A DNA stretch of 64,000 bases. It comes from Carya illinoinensis (lineage: Eukaryota > Streptophyta > Magnoliopsida > Fagales > Juglandaceae). The stretch covers positions 31,538,967 to 31,602,966 of the forward strand of contig NC_056758.1 in assembly GCF_018687715.1 (NCBI RefSeq). Direction: 5' to 3'. Every line of letters begins with the position of its first letter. Within the stretch, counting starts at the first letter, position 1. The translations under genes and the position numbers were made by a program. Under the pieces are notes generated by a model. It was not told the DNA's origin and did no database searches. It saw nothing but the letters and a program-made list of their open reading frames with translations. Of this stretch, positions 60,582-64,000 are shown piece by piece.

Positions 60582-63500
60582 GAGATTTTGTTAGTGTGAG
60601 AATATGGCATGCTAATTAATGGGTACTGCATGATATTTATATATTGGTGATGGAATGATATTGAAATTCTCTAAGATTTGAATGACTATAATGACCTTCA
60701 GTTTTGCTCTCCACCATGCATGTCAGGAGGAGGAGGATATCACATATTTGAAATCACCACAAGTAAAATGATTAGGGCTTGCAAGACATTCATTTTTAAA
60801 AAAAATGTCCATATCTTTCACACTGCATTTAAACATGCTCAAGTGTACTTACATAATCTCAAAATGACAACCAAATAACAAAACATTGGTCTTTCAATGT
60901 TATCTAGTTAAAAATAATAATTAATTTTAGTTTATTCAACGAGGCCAGCTGCAGGCACAATTCATATATGGCCTGTATAGTTAAAAATGTTGTCCCGAAA
61001 GCATATTTTGTAATGGAAAATATGACGAGGCCGGCAACAAGATAATGTACTGTCATGACATGATTGCTGATGCTATGAGTACGAAGTCGAGAGTGCTGTC
61101 TAAAAAATGCTAAAAAGACAGCAAAACAAAAGAGTATATTCATCTCCCTGCACTCAATTGCGCATGCATTTAATGGGGAGATTTCAAAATCTGATCAGTA
61201 CTACTTCTCATCCCATGCATGACATTCATAACAAAATCTCAGGAGTGACACTATACTCATTTCTATCTGCAGTTTTCAGATTTCTTTCCTTTTGGCGATC
61301 CCTCGCCAATATAGAGTAGCAGTACAGCAAACTATGCTTTAAGCTAGGGTATGAGTGAATAGTGGAGGACCCCAAACTCTGAGTTGGTTTTCTGTATTGG
61401 AGCCAAGCTAATCCTGTCCCAAGATGGTGGAAATAACGCATATAGCTGTATCCCATTTTCCAATGGATAGTGAATGTGTTATTCGAGCTGCGAGCACTAC
61501 ATGCCGTGTGGGGGCGATACAAAAAAATAGTTTATTTTATTTTTAAGATTTTTTTGAGTTTTATTGAATGAATGTGTGACGTGTTTTTTCATTTAAGAAA
61601 ACTGAAAAATTTTTAAAAATATTAATAAACAGGCTATCAAATTACCCAAGTCTTGAAACTCAAAAATACAATAAACATATATCTCTTTTTAACCCCATAA
61701 TGGTCCGCCCGCTTTCTTTTTGTGGGTATGCCAAACGGCTACTATTCAAAATGGGCTTGTACCGATACCAAGAACTCTAATCCTTTTCATTTCATTCATG
61801 AGAAGTCAGCGTCCACTCATGTTAACAAGACAATGTGCATGGCTGGTACGACTATTGAGTATTGCGAGCTGAATAATATTTGAATAAATGCAACAAATAT
61901 TATTGATAACATATGAAATATTGGGTTTCCAACTTACAAAGTTACAATACTGGACATAAAGATCATTATACTTAAGTACCTTTTGTCAAATGATTGTGCT
62001 CATTTATTCGTCTTTTAATTTGTTTAACTCGTACATGATGAGTAGTTACAAGATGGTATTTTGGAACAGAAATTTTGAAATTAAGCTCATTACATGTACC
62101 AAAGTCCCTCCATATAATCAATTAATTTAACTTAATTAGTCTCAGCTAGTTGTTGCAGATTGACAATTTATTCTCTTGCAAACCTTAAAGGTTCATTCTT
62201 TTAAGAGTCAGAGCCCAGGGTCGTTTGGCTGCTAACCTTTTTCTACACTTTCATTCGCGTTGACCATTTCTTATCAAGTGCCAAATTCAATACATCCATC
62301 CCCTTTATTTTTCAACTCTTTTTCATGTCGATCCGTCTTTTGAGGTACCCTATTCACACTTGATTTTTTAATCACAAATTCTATTTCCACTCACTTTTAA
62401 ATATTTTTTTTACGTATTCTACTGATGTAATAGATTATATATTAAAAAAATTAATATAAAAAATATAATAATAAAATATATAAAGAATACACAAAAATGA
62501 TTATATATAACATTATTCTTTTTTAATTATGTGTTTGAATTCGAAATATCATTACATTTCTTTTCATCTAAACAAATGTTTTTTCTTTTTAATTGAATAT
62601 GTAATGTTAGAAATAGTAATCTTAAATAAAGTTTTCAAGTCTCACACACCTCATTTAAAATAAAAGGAGCCAGATGGGACATTGAAGATTGTAGAAAAGA
62701 GAGATGTTGATATTTTTCCTTTCCCTGTTAGTGGTAATTACCTACTTATAATTAAGCATCATGCATCAAACAAGGAGATCAAATTTCAAAGTAATATCAA
62801 CTATGACCAATATTATTAAATAGTTCTCATTTGTTTTGATCCCATTGAGTTGACTGCCTAATTTGTTGACAGCAAGCTGCTTTACATAATATAAAAGGGT
62901 GTTGTTTCAAGGATTGCGGCAGCGAGTGCTTCAATTAAGCTACCCCGTTGAATGTCCCATAAATTGTTGGAAATTGGTACGATAATGTTTATAGCACTAT
63001 ACAATTTTCTTTATTTTTTCTTACATACTTTCAAACAAGATGGTACGACAGTCCTAACTTTATGAATAATCATTTGCATTCTTTTTCATTTTCTGACTTA
63101 AAACTTTTATTTTTTTTTAAATAAATAATATTTATAATCATAGAATGCACAAGAATCACGTAAGTAAATATAATATTTTTATAAAATTAATTAATTTTTT
63201 TAATAATAAACTCATTTTTTTTTTATAAAATGAGTGTACGCCATTTACATAACTCATAACTGTATTTAATATTACTTTTTATTTTAATTTCTTTGCATTT
63301 TACTAGTTGAAATGAGATATTTATTGATATAAAATATTCTTGTTTAATTAGAAAAGAAAAATTAAGAAAAAGTGTTAGTTTTTCTCAATTGTTCTCACCA
63401 GCTTGCTCAATTTCTCAACTCTTTTTCCTTCTACTCGATCCCCTTGATTTTTTCTCCTTGGTTTGATCCAATTTAAGGGCCGGATTTATCATCACTGCTT

Positions 63501-64000
63501 GTCCATATATCTTCCATATACATGACCACCAACAAAGGATTCCCGGCCGTCCTCTATATATGATCGGGGCCTCATTTGGGATCCATCATTTCCCTTTTAT
63601 TTCTTCTTCCTCTTTTTTTTTTTTTTTTTTTTTTTCCATTCTATTTTCCCATTTTATTTTTTACTATTAATTTTTTTCTTTTTGGTTGAGTTAATTTTTT
63701 TCTTGTTCCATATATCTTGCACGTGCCTTACTCATAAAATCTAGTGTCCTAATATATATCTTAATTAATAAATTGATATGATTTTATATGATATGTTAAA
63801 TTTATTTTATAATAAAACTAATTTTATAATTTAACGTATTATATCAAGTAACGTTAATTTATAAATTTATTTTTATAAAATCTCTTTTTACTAAATTATT
63901 CAAGTCACCGATACATCCACGTGAAGCTCACGCACTATATATGTCATGGCGTGTGCAAAAATAAGATCCCCTTCGGCCCTTCGATTCCCTACCATTATGT
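60582..64000. other. Upstream of pectinesterase; AT-rich intergenic DNA
   Basis: Promoter side of the pectinesterase gene, then AT-rich DNA with MITE-like blocks (about 62390-62525 and 63150-63290) and poly-T/AT tracts (63612-63635). No coding sequence recognised. Confidence 0.55.
60636..60643 (-). promoter_or_regulatory. TATA box of the pectinesterase gene
   Basis: TATATAAA on the minus strand, 55 bp upstream of the start codon, implying a leader of only about 25 nt. Confidence 0.6.

Noticed and set aside
1..64000. tRNA, rRNA, CRISPR arrays, bacterial operons or integrated virus genes
   Set aside because: No tRNA B-box/cloverleaf, rRNA, or regularly spaced palindromic repeats were seen; retroelement proteins fit copia and LINE families, with no virus-specific gene recognised.

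Overview
The window looks like nuclear DNA of a woody dicot. The genes have many short exons with GT-AG introns, the intergenic DNA is very AT-rich, long (GA/CT)n and (AT)n tracts are common, and Ty1/copia, non-LTR (LINE), CACTA-derived and MITE-like repeats are abundant. From memory of the GTTTGGAT/GAGATGAGAT type of short element I lean towards Fagales (walnut or hickory family), but this is inference and was not tested by any search.

Layout. 1-3.2 kb: AT-rich DNA with one copy of an unclassified inverted-repeat element. 3.3-14.2 kb (minus): a nine-exon gene for a nuclear-type Agenet/DUF724 protein of 884 aa. Its 5-kb second intron holds a LINE that is split by a 2-kb solo LTR, plus several tiny LINE 3'-end insertions. 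14.2-23.3 kb: MITE clusters, a decayed copia and a second LINE lineage with an RNase H tail. 24.3-25.1 kb: a second copy of the unclassified element. 25.3-27.2 kb (plus): an intact three-exon chloroplast NifU-like scaffold gene (NFU1 type). 29.0-35.0 kb (minus): a 16-exon SWC4/DMAP1-like gene that carries at least two in-frame stops and one clear frameshift, so it reads as an unprocessed pseudogene. 36.1-40.2 kb (minus): a copia element with both LTRs, a 5-bp target duplication and unusual TA..CA termini. 40.2-51.0 kb: a gene-free stretch with CACTA-type foldback elements. 51.1-53.9 kb (plus): a complete three-exon gibberellin 2-oxidase (341 aa). 57.6-60.6 kb (minus): a complete five-exon secreted pectinesterase (388 aa). 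60.6-64 kb: the pectinesterase promoter side and AT-rich DNA.

The genes do not form a pathway or cluster. They are ordinary, independently transcribed plant genes: chromatin-associated Agenet protein, plastid Fe-S assembly, former SWR1-complex subunit, hormone catabolism and cell-wall remodelling. I found no new multi-gene system. The most interesting signals are (1) a recurring class of 11-39 bp LINE 3'-end insertions with 11-20 bp target duplications, (2) the decaying SWC4 copy, (3) a solo LTR nested in a LINE nested in an intron, and (4) an unclassified inverted-repeat element present twice. All exon joins were worked out by hand from splice signals, reading frame and family similarity.
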